From NCBI RefSeq assembly GCF_025175675.1, contig NZ_JANIOA010000010.1, positions 1-64,000 of the forward strand: a DNA stretch of 64,000 nucleotides, in the 5' to 3' direction. The position numbers and the translations under genes are program-made. The DNA comes from Sedimenticola hydrogenitrophicus. Its GTDB lineage: Bacteria; Pseudomonadota; Gammaproteobacteria; Chromatiales; Chromatiaceae. The notes beneath the pieces are model-generated. The model had not been told where the DNA came from and searched no databases. It saw only the letters and a list, made by a program, of their open reading frames with translations. Shown in pieces: positions 51,168 to 59,037 of the stretch; within the stretch, counting starts at the first letter, position 1, and every line of letters begins with the position of its first letter.

Positions 51168-51801
51168 AACTACTCTTCCCCTCTTGATCACACGCGAATG
51201 ACTACGGGTCAGATATTAAGCTGCATATCCTGATTGATTGTTGGTTTGTCCCAGGGTCCGTTATTGTTAATTTGGATGTTACGCCAGTGCCCTCTGAGGC
51301 AGGTGGTATGTCCCGTCTCCAGTGGGTGCTGAATAGTTACAGTTGTATCCGAGATCCGGGATATCAGGTCACTGTTTATGCCTGAACTTAATTATTTGTG
51401 CGCCCAGTATCCGGTCTGCGTACGCTATTGGCAACCCCACGGGAATCAGGGAAAACGGGCTGGTGGTCGGTCTTGGCGGCAATCCGAGTTGCCGGACGGT
51501 TATCCGGTGTCGTCGCACCATTACCCTGTCCCGAGTAGTTTTAAAGTCAGTATGGTTCATTCGTTGCAAAAGGCAACATGCCCCCGGTGGCGGAACAACG
51601 GGCGCATAGCGGAGCTGATCCGCTAATACCACTCATTTTATGGGCTTGAAGATTGGCGGGGCGCTGATTATAAGTTGAAAGACGGCGATACCCATCAGGC
51701 CGGCGCATGGACAGTGATCACGTCTCCCGGGACGCGATCCGGCCGACAACACCCCCGTTCGGCCCCGGTCGACGCGGTTGCACAAACAGCAGGAGGTTGA
51801 A
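51168..51801. other. Gene-free region upstream of coxB
   Basis: About 630 bases between divergent genes. A plus-strand frame at 51378-51626 encodes a low-complexity, basic peptide with no family and no ribosome binding site, so I do not call it. A small stem AGCGGA / TCCGCT lies near 51607-51623. Promoters of both neighbours should be here, but none is clear. Confidence 0.5.
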
Positions 51802-52611
51802 ATGACGCACCATCAGCACACCGCGCTCGACCATACAGATCTGCCCATCAGTCTACCGCGGATCAATTACCTAACCCTGGACCATCCGTGGCGCTGGATA
51901 GCCGCGGGATGGCATGACCTCAAGGCGGCGCCCGCTATCAGCCTCTCCTACGGCGCCGTTTTTGTACTGTCGAGTTTTCTGCTGACGGGGGTCCTGATCT
52001 CCCTCGGCATGGTCTTTTTCATCCCGGCGCTGGTGGCCGGTTTCTTCCTGATTTCACCACTGCTGGCCATCGGACTGTATGACGTCAGCCGCTCACTCGC
52101 CCGCGGCAAGACGCCGACATTTCGCGGGAGTCTGCTCTCCTGGCAACGGGCGCCATTCAATCTTCTTGCCATGGGGCTGGTGCTGATGCTGGCCTACCTC
52201 ATCTGGATGATGCTGGCCAACATGGTGTTTGCGATATTCTATTCCGGCATCACGCCCGATTTTGATTCCGCGCTCAATGTGCTGTTCCTGTCGGGGGCCA
52301 GTCCCACGTTCATGGCCGCGGGCATACTCAGCGGCGGGGTGATCGCCTTTGCCGTGTTCTGCATCAGCGTCATCTCGGTGCCCATGATCCTGGACCGGGA
52401 TGCCGATGTGATGAGCGCGGTGATCAGCAGTGTCCGTTGCGTGCTGAACAATCCAAAACCGCTGCTGCTCTGGGCCGCCCTGATCGTCATGTTCGTGGGC
52501 CTGGGCCTGGCGACGATGTTTATCGGACTGGTGCTGTTCATGCCGCTGATCGGTCACGCCAGCTGGCACGCCTACCACGACCTGGTGCGAGTGCAAACCG
52601 AATCGAACTAA
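51802..52611 (+). CDS. DUF2189 family membrane protein
   Basis: A 269-residue protein with six hydrophobic segments. The N-terminal LTLDHPWRWIAAGWHDLKAAP and SLSYGAVFVLSSF, and the later PLLAIGLYDVSRSLARGK, are typical of DUF2189, a family frequently encoded beside cytochrome oxidase genes. The C-terminal GHASWHAYHDLV is also characteristic. Its role is unknown. AGGAGGT lies seven bases upstream of the ATG. Two extended histidine-rich stretches at the N-terminus (THHQHTALDH) might bind metal, an inference. Confidence 0.85.
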   Translation: MTHHQHTALDHTDLPISLPRINYLTLDHPWRWIAAGWHDLKAAPAISLSYGAVFVLSSFLLTGVLISLGMVFFIPALVAGFFLISPLLAIGLYDVSRSLARGKTPTFRGSLLSWQRAPFNLLAMGLVLMLAYLIWMMLANMVFAIFYSGITPDFDSALNVLFLSGASPTFMAAGILSGGVIAFAVFCISVISVPMILDRDADVMSAVISSVRCVLNNPKPLLLWAALIVMFVGLGLATMFIGLVLFMPLIGHASWHAYHDLVRVQTESN

Positions 52612-52896
52612 CCCCTGCCATGCCGGGGCTGCCTCGCGTGCCCCGGCCTGTGTGCCCCCACCTCCCGGTTCCGCCCAACCCCCGAATCTGCATGGAAAAA
52701 CGGAACCGTCCTGCCGCGGCCCGACCGGTGGTCCGATATGGCCTGAAGGGGTGGGATATCCTATACTACGCTGCTTTGCCACTGCCGGATGTCGACCGAA
52801 TCGCCCAGGTGGCGTGGTCCGTCACCGCGTCGGATCGCTGTTCCGGTAGTGAAGTATATTTTTCAGGCGCTAAGCACGGCAGACCAAGGTATCCCA

Positions 52897-54123
52897 ATGA
52901 TCAAGATTAATGAAAACTATCAGAAGCTGCAGGCTTCCTATCTTTTTTCGAATATTGCCAAGCGCGTTAATGCCTTTCAGCAAGCCAATCCGGACAAATC
53001 GCTGATCAAGCTGGGTATCGGCGATGTCACCCGGGCGCTGCCGGATGCCTGCGTCAAGGCCTTTCACCTGGCGGTGGACGAGATGGCCCAGGATACGACC
53101 TTCCGTGGTTACGGTCCGGAGCAGGGGTACGATTTTCTGCGCGAGGCGATTGCCAAAAACGATTTTCAGGCGCGTGGTGCGCGGGTCGAGGCCGATGAGG
53201 TGTTTGTCAGTGACGGCGCCAAGTGCGACAGCGGCAATTTTCAGGAGATCTTCTCCACCGATATCATTGTAGCCATCCCGGATCCGGTCTACCCGGTCTA
53301 TGTGGATACCAATGTGATGGCCGGACGCAGTGGTGCCTGGAATGCCGAACAGGGGCGCTATGAAGGCCTGGTCTATCTGGACGGCAACCGCGACAACGGC
53401 TTCATCCCGGATCTGCCGGACCGGCCGGTCGATCTGATCTATCTCTGCTTTCCCAACAACCCGGCCGGCTCCACCGCGACCCGGGAACAGCTGAAACAGT
53501 GGGTGGATTATGCCAGGGCCAACAAGTCACTGATCCTGTTTGATGCCGCCTACGAGGCGTTTGTGCAGGATGAGACTCTGCCCCGTTCCATCTACGAGGT
53601 CGAAGGTGCCCGCGAGGTGGCGATCGAGTTCCGCAGCTTCTCCAAGACCGCCGGTTTCACCGGCACCCGCTGTGCCTACACGGTGGTGCCGAAGGAGTGC
53701 ATGGCCTACACCGAGGCGGGTGAGCCGGTCTCCGTGCATGCCCTGTGGAACCGCCGTCACACCACCAAGTTCAACAGTGTCTCCTATCCGGTACAGCGCG
53801 CCGCCGAGGCGGTCTACAGCGCCGAGGGGCAGGCGCAGGTGAAGGAGCTGGTCGGCTACTATCTGAACAATGCAAAATACATCCGCGAAAAGATGGAGGC
53901 GCTCGGCTACGACTGTATCGGCGGGGTCAACTCCCCTTACATCTGGATCGACAGCAAATGCGACTCCTGGGAGTTTTTCGATCGCCTGTTGAACGAGGCG
54001 GCGGTGGTCTGTACCCCGGGTGCCGGGTTCGGCAAGTGCGGCGAAGGCTATATCCGCATCAGCGCGTTCAACAGCTTTGACAAGGTGGTCGAGGCGATGG
54101 AACGGATCGGCTGCATTCTCTAG
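52897..54123 (+). CDS. dapL: LL-diaminopimelate aminotransferase
   Basis: A 408-residue PLP enzyme that converts tetrahydrodipicolinate and glutamate directly to LL-diaminopimelate, bypassing succinylated intermediates. DapL features are [48 protein letters not shown], and the PLP lysine in [12 protein letters not shown]. Length and order match characterised DapL. ATG 52897 starts the family N-terminus and has AAGGT upstream; a longer frame from 52789 is not supported. lysA follows 87 bases later. Confidence 0.95.
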   Translation: MIKINENYQKLQASYLFSNIAKRVNAFQQANPDKSLIKLGIGDVTRALPDACVKAFHLAVDEMAQDTTFRGYGPEQGYDFLREAIAKNDFQARGARVEADEVFVSDGAKCDSGNFQEIFSTDIIVAIPDPVYPVYVDTNVMAGRSGAWNAEQGRYEGLVYLDGNRDNGFIPDLPDRPVDLIYLCFPNNPAGSTATREQLKQWVDYARANKSLILFDAAYEAFVQDETLPRSIYEVEGAREVAIEFRSFSKTAGFTGTRCAYTVVPKECMAYTEAGEPVSVHALWNRRHTTKFNSVSYPVQRAAEAVYSAEGQAQVKELVGYYLNNAKYIREKMEALGYDCIGGVNSPYIWIDSKCDSWEFFDRLLNEAAVVCTPGAGFGKCGEGYIRISAFNSFDKVVEAMERIGCIL

Positions 54124-54210
54124 ATCCGGCAGTCAATGTTTATTATTCAATCCTGGCCCCGTCCGGCCTGACCGGCGGGGCCGACAGCAGCGAGTTTTCG
54201 GAAACCGACC

Positions 54211-55473
54211 ATGCCCATTTCCAGTGATTTTGCACAGCGCCTCTACCCGCAGCTCGATAATATTGCGGAACACTTCGGCACCCCGTTCCATCTCTATGAC
54301 GAACAGGGTATCCGCGACACCGGCGAGACGCTGAACCGACTCTTTTCCGGGATCGAGGGATTCAAGGAGTATTTCGCCGTCAAGGCACTGCCCAATCCGC
54401 GCATCCTCGAAATCATGCGCTCCCTCGGTTTCGGTTTCGACTGCAGCTCGACCGCCGAACTGCAGCTCAGCCGGGCCACCGGGGCGCGCGGCGAGGAGAT
54501 CATGTTCACCTCCAACAATACCAGTCAGACCGATTTCCAGGCCGCGGCGGCGGATGGCGGCTGCGTGTTGAACCTGGATGACATCAGCCTGGTGGACAAG
54601 GTGCCGGAGATGCCGGAGCTGATCTGTTTCCGCTACAACCCGGGTGCGCGGCGTAGCGGCAACAGCATTATCGGCACCCCGGCGGAGGCCAAGTACGGGG
54701 TCTCCCATGAACAGTTGCTGGTCGCCTACCGCAAGGCGCAGGCCCGTGGCGCAAAGCGCTTCGGACTGCACACCATGCTGGCCTCCAATGAGCTGAATTA
54801 CAGCTATATGGTGGAGACCGCGCGGATGCTGCTGGAGACCGTGGAGTGGCTCTCCGCGGAACTGGGCATCCAGTTTGAATTCGTCAATATCGGTGGCGGA
54901 CTGGGCATTCCCTATCGCCCCGAGGACCGGCCGTTGGACATCGAGGCCATGGCGAAAGAGATCACCGCGCTGTTCGACGCATTCAAACAGCGCCACGGCT
55001 ACGCCCTGCGCATGTATGTGGAGAGCGGTCGTTATATCACCGGCCCCCACGGCGTACTGGTGACCCGGGCGATCAACCGCAAGGAGATCTACCGCACCTA
55101 TGTCGGTGTCGATGCCTGCATGTCGGCACTGATGCGCCCCGGCATGTACGGCGCCTATCACCATATCACCGTGCCCGGCCGTTCCGGTGGGGATGAGGTG
55201 GTGGATGTGGCCGGCTCCCTGTGCGAGAACAACGACAAATTCGCCATTCAGCGCACCTTGCCGCGGATCAGCGACGGGGATCTCCTCTGCATCCATGACA
55301 CCGGCGCCCACGGCCACGCCATGGGGTTCAACTACAACGGCAAGCCGCGACCCAAGGAGCTGCTGCTGCGTAGCGACGGGACGGTCGAGCTGATCCGCCG
55401 GGAGGAGACCCTGGAGGACCTGTTCGCCACGCTTCAATTTGAACCGGACAATTTTGCACCGGCTTCCTCATAA
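54211..55473 (+). CDS. lysA: Diaminopimelate decarboxylase
   Basis: A 420-residue fold-type III PLP enzyme. The PLP lysine is in EYFAVKALPNP, the glycine-rich phosphate loop in NIGGGLGIPY, and the active-site cysteine region in VAGSLCENND with the ligand-binding ESGRYITGPHG. It makes lysine from meso-diaminopimelate, the last step of the pathway. It differs in the N-terminal half from standard LysA and belongs to a less common LysA-like branch often linked to DapL. A related substrate is not excluded. Confidence 0.88.
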   Translation: MPISSDFAQRLYPQLDNIAEHFGTPFHLYDEQGIRDTGETLNRLFSGIEGFKEYFAVKALPNPRILEIMRSLGFGFDCSSTAELQLSRATGARGEEIMFTSNNTSQTDFQAAAADGGCVLNLDDISLVDKVPEMPELICFRYNPGARRSGNSIIGTPAEAKYGVSHEQLLVAYRKAQARGAKRFGLHTMLASNELNYSYMVETARMLLETVEWLSAELGIQFEFVNIGGGLGIPYRPEDRPLDIEAMAKEITALFDAFKQRHGYALRMYVESGRYITGPHGVLVTRAINRKEIYRTYVGVDACMSALMRPGMYGAYHHITVPGRSGGDEVVDVAGSLCENNDKFAIQRTLPRISDGDLLCIHDTGAHGHAMGFNYNGKPRPKELLLRSDGTVELIRREETLEDLFATLQFEPDNFAPASS

Positions 55474-55542
55474 CTGTCCCGGTGTTTGAGGATTTTTGCC
55501 GCGAATGAACGCGAATCATATTTGAATTGATCGAGAGGGGTT

Positions 55543-55618
55543 GTAGGGTGGATAAGCCCGAAGGGCGCATCCACCAGCAGCTGTTGCCCGGTGGATATGC
55601 TTCGCATATCCACCCTAC
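55543..55618. repeat. Palindromic repeat GTAGGGTGGATAAGC
   Basis: A 76-bp inverted repeat with ends GTAGGGTGGAT and ATCCACCCTAC and inner arms GGGCGCATCCACC / GGTGGATATGC. It lies in the lysA-uppP gap. Confidence 0.8.
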
Positions 55619-55655
55619 GGCTTCATCCAGGGTAATTCACTGTCTCGAAGCCATC

Positions 55656-55820
55656 GTAGGGTGGGTTAGCGGCGCAAAAGCTCGATACTTCCAGGCCATG
55701 ACAACATCCGAGCGCCGCGTAACCCACCGGGTTCCCGATCGGCAAACGGTGGGTTACGGCGCGCGCATGATGCAATGCAAACGGCGATCTCCTGTGCAAG
55801 GCGCGCCTAACCCACCCTAC
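55656..55820. repeat. Palindromic repeat GTAGGGTGGGTTAG
   Basis: A 165-bp inverted repeat with ends GTAGGGTGGGTTAGCGGCGC and GCGCGCCTAACCCACCCTAC, and an inner second pair GCGTAACCCACCG / CGGTGGGTTACGGCGC. It ends four bases from the uppP stop codon, another case of an element touching a stop. This repeat type is widespread in bacteria. Confidence 0.85.
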
Positions 55821-55824
55821 ACTT

Positions 55825-56625
55825 TCAAAGCGCGATCCAGATCAGCACGCCGCCCAGCAGTAGTCGGTAGATGACGAACGGCAGCATGCCGATGCGGCCG
55901 ATCAGGCGCAGGAAAAGTTGGATGCAGAGGTAGGCAGAGACAAAGGAGAGCAGGGCGCCGGATATCATCGCCTGCCAGTCGACCGGTGCCGGGTTGGTCG
56001 CCAGTTCGAATGTCACCAGACTGCCGGACATCAGGATGGTCGGGATCGACAGCAGAAAGGAGAAGCGCGCCGCCGCCTCCCGGGTCAGCCCCAGCATCAT
56101 GCCGGCGGTCATGGTGATGCCCGACCGGGAGGTGCCGGGTATCAGTGCCAGCACCTGAAACAGGCCGATGGTCAGGGCGTCACGCCAGCCGGCCGAGTAT
56201 TCATCGCGTGCCTGGACACCTTTATGGTCATACCAGAGCAGCAGCAGGGCAAACAGGATGGTGGTTGCCGCGATCACCCAGATCGAGCGCAGATCGTGTT
56301 CCACCAATGAGATAAACAGCTCCCCGGCAATCATGATCGGCAGGGTCGCCAGGATCAGCAGCCAGACCATGCGCGAGTTCGCCGTTCGGGGTCCGCCGCG
56401 GCGCAGGGAACGCAAAAAATCAGCCGCCATATTCAGCAGTTCCCGGCGGAAGAAGGTGGTTACCGCCAGCAGCGATCCCAGATGCACCGCCACGTCGAAC
56501 GCCAGCCCCTGATCCTGATAACCGAGCAGCATCGGCGTGAGGATGAGATGGGCCGAGCTGGAGATGGGCAGGAACTCGGTCAGTCCCTGGACGATGGCGA
56601 GTATGAAGATCTGCAGGCTATCCAT
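55825..56625 (-). CDS. uppP: Undecaprenyl-diphosphatase (UppP/BacA)
   Basis: A 266-residue inner-membrane phosphatase with about eight helices. Motifs are VQGLTEFLPISSSAHLIL, containing the catalytic glutamate and serines, and PGTSRSGITMTAGMMLGL with the catalytic arginine. It recycles undecaprenyl pyrophosphate for peptidoglycan and surface polysaccharide synthesis. It is monocistronic with repeats on both sides. Confidence 0.97.
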   Translation of the reverse strand: MDSLQIFILAIVQGLTEFLPISSSAHLILTPMLLGYQDQGLAFDVAVHLGSLLAVTTFFRRELLNMAADFLRSLRRGGPRTANSRMVWLLILATLPIMIAGELFISLVEHDLRSIWVIAATTILFALLLLWYDHKGVQARDEYSAGWRDALTIGLFQVLALIPGTSRSGITMTAGMMLGLTREAAARFSFLLSIPTILMSGSLVTFELATNPAPVDWQAMISGALLSFVSAYLCIQLFLRLIGRIGMLPFVIYRLLLGGVLIWIAL

Positions 56626-57109
56626 GGCAGTTGGCGCTTATTGGCGGATGGATCGGAATGGGTTTGCTCTCCAGCGGTTTCTCGGCCCGACCGGTGCAAG
56701 ACGCGCTCGTTGATATAGCGAAGTCCGACAGGCTCCTGGATTGGCGGGTCATCATACCGTTTTGTCGGGACGAATTCATGTGACAATTCAAACATTGCGG
56801 CATTGGCCCGAACCGGGTTGCTGATCCTAACAGCCTGTGCATAAATAACTACTACCTCCTGCGGGTCTTTTCGTCCGCCTTCGGCGTTACGGCAAGAGTT
56901 ACATAGAACGACCATGCGCACCTTGCCGTGCGACGTGAAGGGATTCACTAATGCCGCGGGGGCAGGGATGCCCGGGAGCGGCCTTGAAGGCAAACGCCCT
57001 TGAAGTTAAAAGAAAGCCCGGCGCAATAGGTAGCAGTTATTTCCATCCAGGCCCTGAAGCGGCGCAAAATGCTATAGACTTAGGGGAACATCGATCCAGG
57101 GGAGTTTAA
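56626..57109. other. Gap between uppP and the mannose-phosphate gene
   Basis: No gene is supported. Bases 56834-57051 are a copy of the GGATCTG-type inverted repeat. The part nearest to the mannose-phosphate gene (57052-57109) must contain its promoter; TAGACT and TATAGACT (57072-57080) is a weak -10 candidate. Confidence 0.5.
56834..57051. repeat. Inverted-repeat element GGATCTG family, copy 2
   Basis: A 218-bp element related to 26861-27016. Ends are CCTGTGCATAAATAACTACT and, read inverted, CCTGGATGGAAATAACTGCT. The interior shares TCTTTTCGTCCGCCTTCGGC and GGCGCAATA with the first copy and carries an extra segment of about 65 bp near its middle. Confidence 0.75.
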
Positions 57110-58528
57110 ATGATACCGGTGATTCTTTCAGGTGGTTCGGGTACGCGACTGTGGCCGCTGTCGCGTAGTCAGTATCCCAAGCAGTTCCTGCCGTTGGTGA
57201 CGAACAACACCATGTTGCAGGAGACCGTTATCCGGCTGGAGGGTCTGGAGGGGGTCTCCGCCCCCATCGTGGTGTGTAACGAGGACCACCGTTTCATGGT
57301 GGCGGAGCAGTTGCGTGAGATGGGTGTGGAGGCACGGGCCATCCTGCTGGAACCGGTGGGGCGCAATACCGCGCCGGCGGTCGCCCTGGCGGCGCTGGAG
57401 GCCGTGGCCTCCGGAACGCCGGATGAGTTGTTGCTGGTGCTGGCCGCCGATCACGTCATCGTGGATATTCCCGCCTTTCATGGCGCCGTGACCACGGCCG
57501 CTGGGGCGGCTGCGGCCGACCGGCTGGTAACCTTCGGCGTGGTCCCCACCGGACCGGAGACCGGTTACGGCTATATCCGGCGGGGAGCGGCAGGCGACTG
57601 GGATGGCAGTTTCGCCGTCGAGCGCTTTGTCGAGAAACCCGACCTGGCCACCGCCAGCGCCTACATCGATGCCGGTGACTACTTCTGGAACAGCGGCATG
57701 TTCGTGTTCAAGGCGTCGCAATATCTGCAGGCGCTGAAACAACATCATCCGCAGATGCTTGCCGCCTGTAACCAGGCCTATGAAGACAGCAGGCGGTCAC
57801 CCGATTTTGTGTGCCTGGGCAGGGAGGCGTTTGCCGCCTGCCCGGCCGATTCCATTGATTATGCGGTCATGGAGAAGACCGATCGCGCAGTGGTGGTGCC
57901 CCTGGATGCCGGCTGGAATGACGTGGGCTCCTGGTCGGCGCTGTGGGAGGTGGCGAGCAAGGATGGCGAGGGCAATTCACTGAAAGGGGATGTGCTGAGT
58001 GTCGATACCCACAACTCCTTTATCCAGTCCGAAAATAAACTGGTGGCCGTGGTCGGGCTGGACGACATGGTGGTGGTGGAGACGGATGATGCGGTGATGG
58101 TGTCCCCGAAGGCGCGGGTGCAGGAGGTGAAACAGATTGTCGATCTGCTGCGGGTCGCCGGACGCAGTGAGAGCGAGCTGCATCGCAAGGTGTATCGTCC
58201 CTGGGGCTATTACGATTCCATCGATATGGGAGAGCGGCACCAGGCGAAACGGATCGTGGTCAATCCGGGTGCCAAACTGTCGTTGCAGATGCATCACCAC
58301 CGCGCCGAGCACTGGATTGTGGTCAAGGGCACCGCCAGCGTCACCCGGGGAGACGAGGTGATGCTGCTGACCGAGAACCAGTCCACCTATATCCCCATCG
58401 GCACCACCCACAGCCTGGAGAACCGGGGGGTCATCCCGCTGGAGATGGTGGAGGTGCAGACCGGCAGCTATCTGGGCGAGGACGACATCGTCCGCTTCGA
58501 GGACCTGTATGGGCGGATGGAATCCTGA
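57110..58528 (+). CDS. manC: Mannose-1-phosphate guanylyltransferase / mannose-6-phosphate isomerase
   Basis: A 472-residue bifunctional enzyme that makes GDP-mannose for surface polysaccharides. The N-terminal guanylyltransferase half begins IPVILSGGSGTRLWPLSRS, with the pyrophosphorylase lysine in FVEKPD; the C-terminal cupin half, residues about 340-472 (RPWGYYDSIDMG ... LQMHHHRAEHWIVVKGTA), carries isomerase features. Similar to AlgA/ManC/CpsB. It is a single gene, not embedded in a polysaccharide cluster in this window. Confidence 0.96.
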   Translation: MIPVILSGGSGTRLWPLSRSQYPKQFLPLVTNNTMLQETVIRLEGLEGVSAPIVVCNEDHRFMVAEQLREMGVEARAILLEPVGRNTAPAVALAALEAVASGTPDELLLVLAADHVIVDIPAFHGAVTTAAGAAAADRLVTFGVVPTGPETGYGYIRRGAAGDWDGSFAVERFVEKPDLATASAYIDAGDYFWNSGMFVFKASQYLQALKQHHPQMLAACNQAYEDSRRSPDFVCLGREAFAACPADSIDYAVMEKTDRAVVVPLDAGWNDVGSWSALWEVASKDGEGNSLKGDVLSVDTHNSFIQSENKLVAVVGLDDMVVVETDDAVMVSPKARVQEVKQIVDLLRVAGRSESELHRKVYRPWGYYDSIDMGERHQAKRIVVNPGAKLSLQMHHHRAEHWIVVKGTASVTRGDEVMLLTENQSTYIPIGTTHSLENRGVIPLEMVEVQTGSYLGEDDIVRFEDLYGRMES

Positions 58529-58612
58529 ATCGGCTCCCGGTGAATCCTCCATGCGTCAGTCGGGCCGACTCGGCCGTACTCGGGAAAATATTAGCCGCGA
58601 GGCGTGGTGCAA

Positions 58613-58675
58613 GAGGAGTGGTACAGGGATGTACCGATAACGGAGCCGAGGATGCAATGCACCGTTTACGGACCT
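58613..58675. repeat. Repeat GAGGAGTGGTACAGGG
   Basis: A 63-bp segment inverted relative to 22361-22423. The two share GTACAGGGATGTACCGATAA and ACCGTTTACGGACCT-type sequence. Shorter versions occur at 1131-1165 and 46713-46743. Confidence 0.75.
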
Positions 58676-58722
58676 AAGGACGGAATGAACGTAAATCCCC
58701 GAGGTAATCCTCCGCTCAGCCG

Positions 58723-58802
58723 GAACCACGGATGAACACAGATTCACACAGATAGGAGATCAGAATTCTGAATCTGTGTTTATCTGTGTGAATTCGTGGT
58801 TC
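58723..58802. repeat. Palindromic repeat GAACCACGGATG
   Basis: An 80-bp inverted repeat with arms GAACCACGGATGAACACAG / and ATCTGTGTGAATTCGTGGTTC, plus the inner AGATTCACACAGAT and AATCTGTGTTTATC. Repeats with this look are common in environmental bacterial genomes. Single copy here. Confidence 0.75.
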
Positions 58803-58932
58803 TACAGGGGCTTGGGCGGCTCAGGCTGTTGTGGCGCCTTTGAGTCGTCCACCCAATAAGCCCCCGGCCTTACCGGTGGTAGTTAACTGAACGCGAATAG
58901 GGATAACTTCGCAATACACTTGCACACAGCCT

Positions 58933-59012
58933 GTAGGATGCCGGTGAGCTTGCGAACCGCATCGTTCGCGGGTCTCCGGATTGATGCGGTTCGTGCCGCA
59001 CCGGCATCCTAC
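58933..59012. repeat. Palindromic repeat GTAGGATGC, copy 2
   Basis: An 80-bp inverted repeat with ends GTAGGATGCCGGTG / CACCGGCATCCTAC and inner arms GCGAACCGCATC / GATGCGGTTCG, the same family as 46584-46664. It ends 26 bases from the glnD stop codon. Confidence 0.8.
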
Positions 59013-59037
59013 ACTCGGGGCAGCCTGCCGCGAGTCG

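Larger units (their letters stand above)
58529..59037. other. Gap with three repeats before glnD
   Basis: About 510 bases without a gene, between convergent genes manC and glnD. It is filled by the repeats at 58613-58675, 58723-58802 and 58933-59012, and the short segments between them show nothing notable. Confidence 0.6.

Noticed and set aside
51378-51626. 82-residue plus-strand frame upstream of coxB
   Set aside because: Basic, low-information sequence, no ribosome binding site, no recognisable domain.
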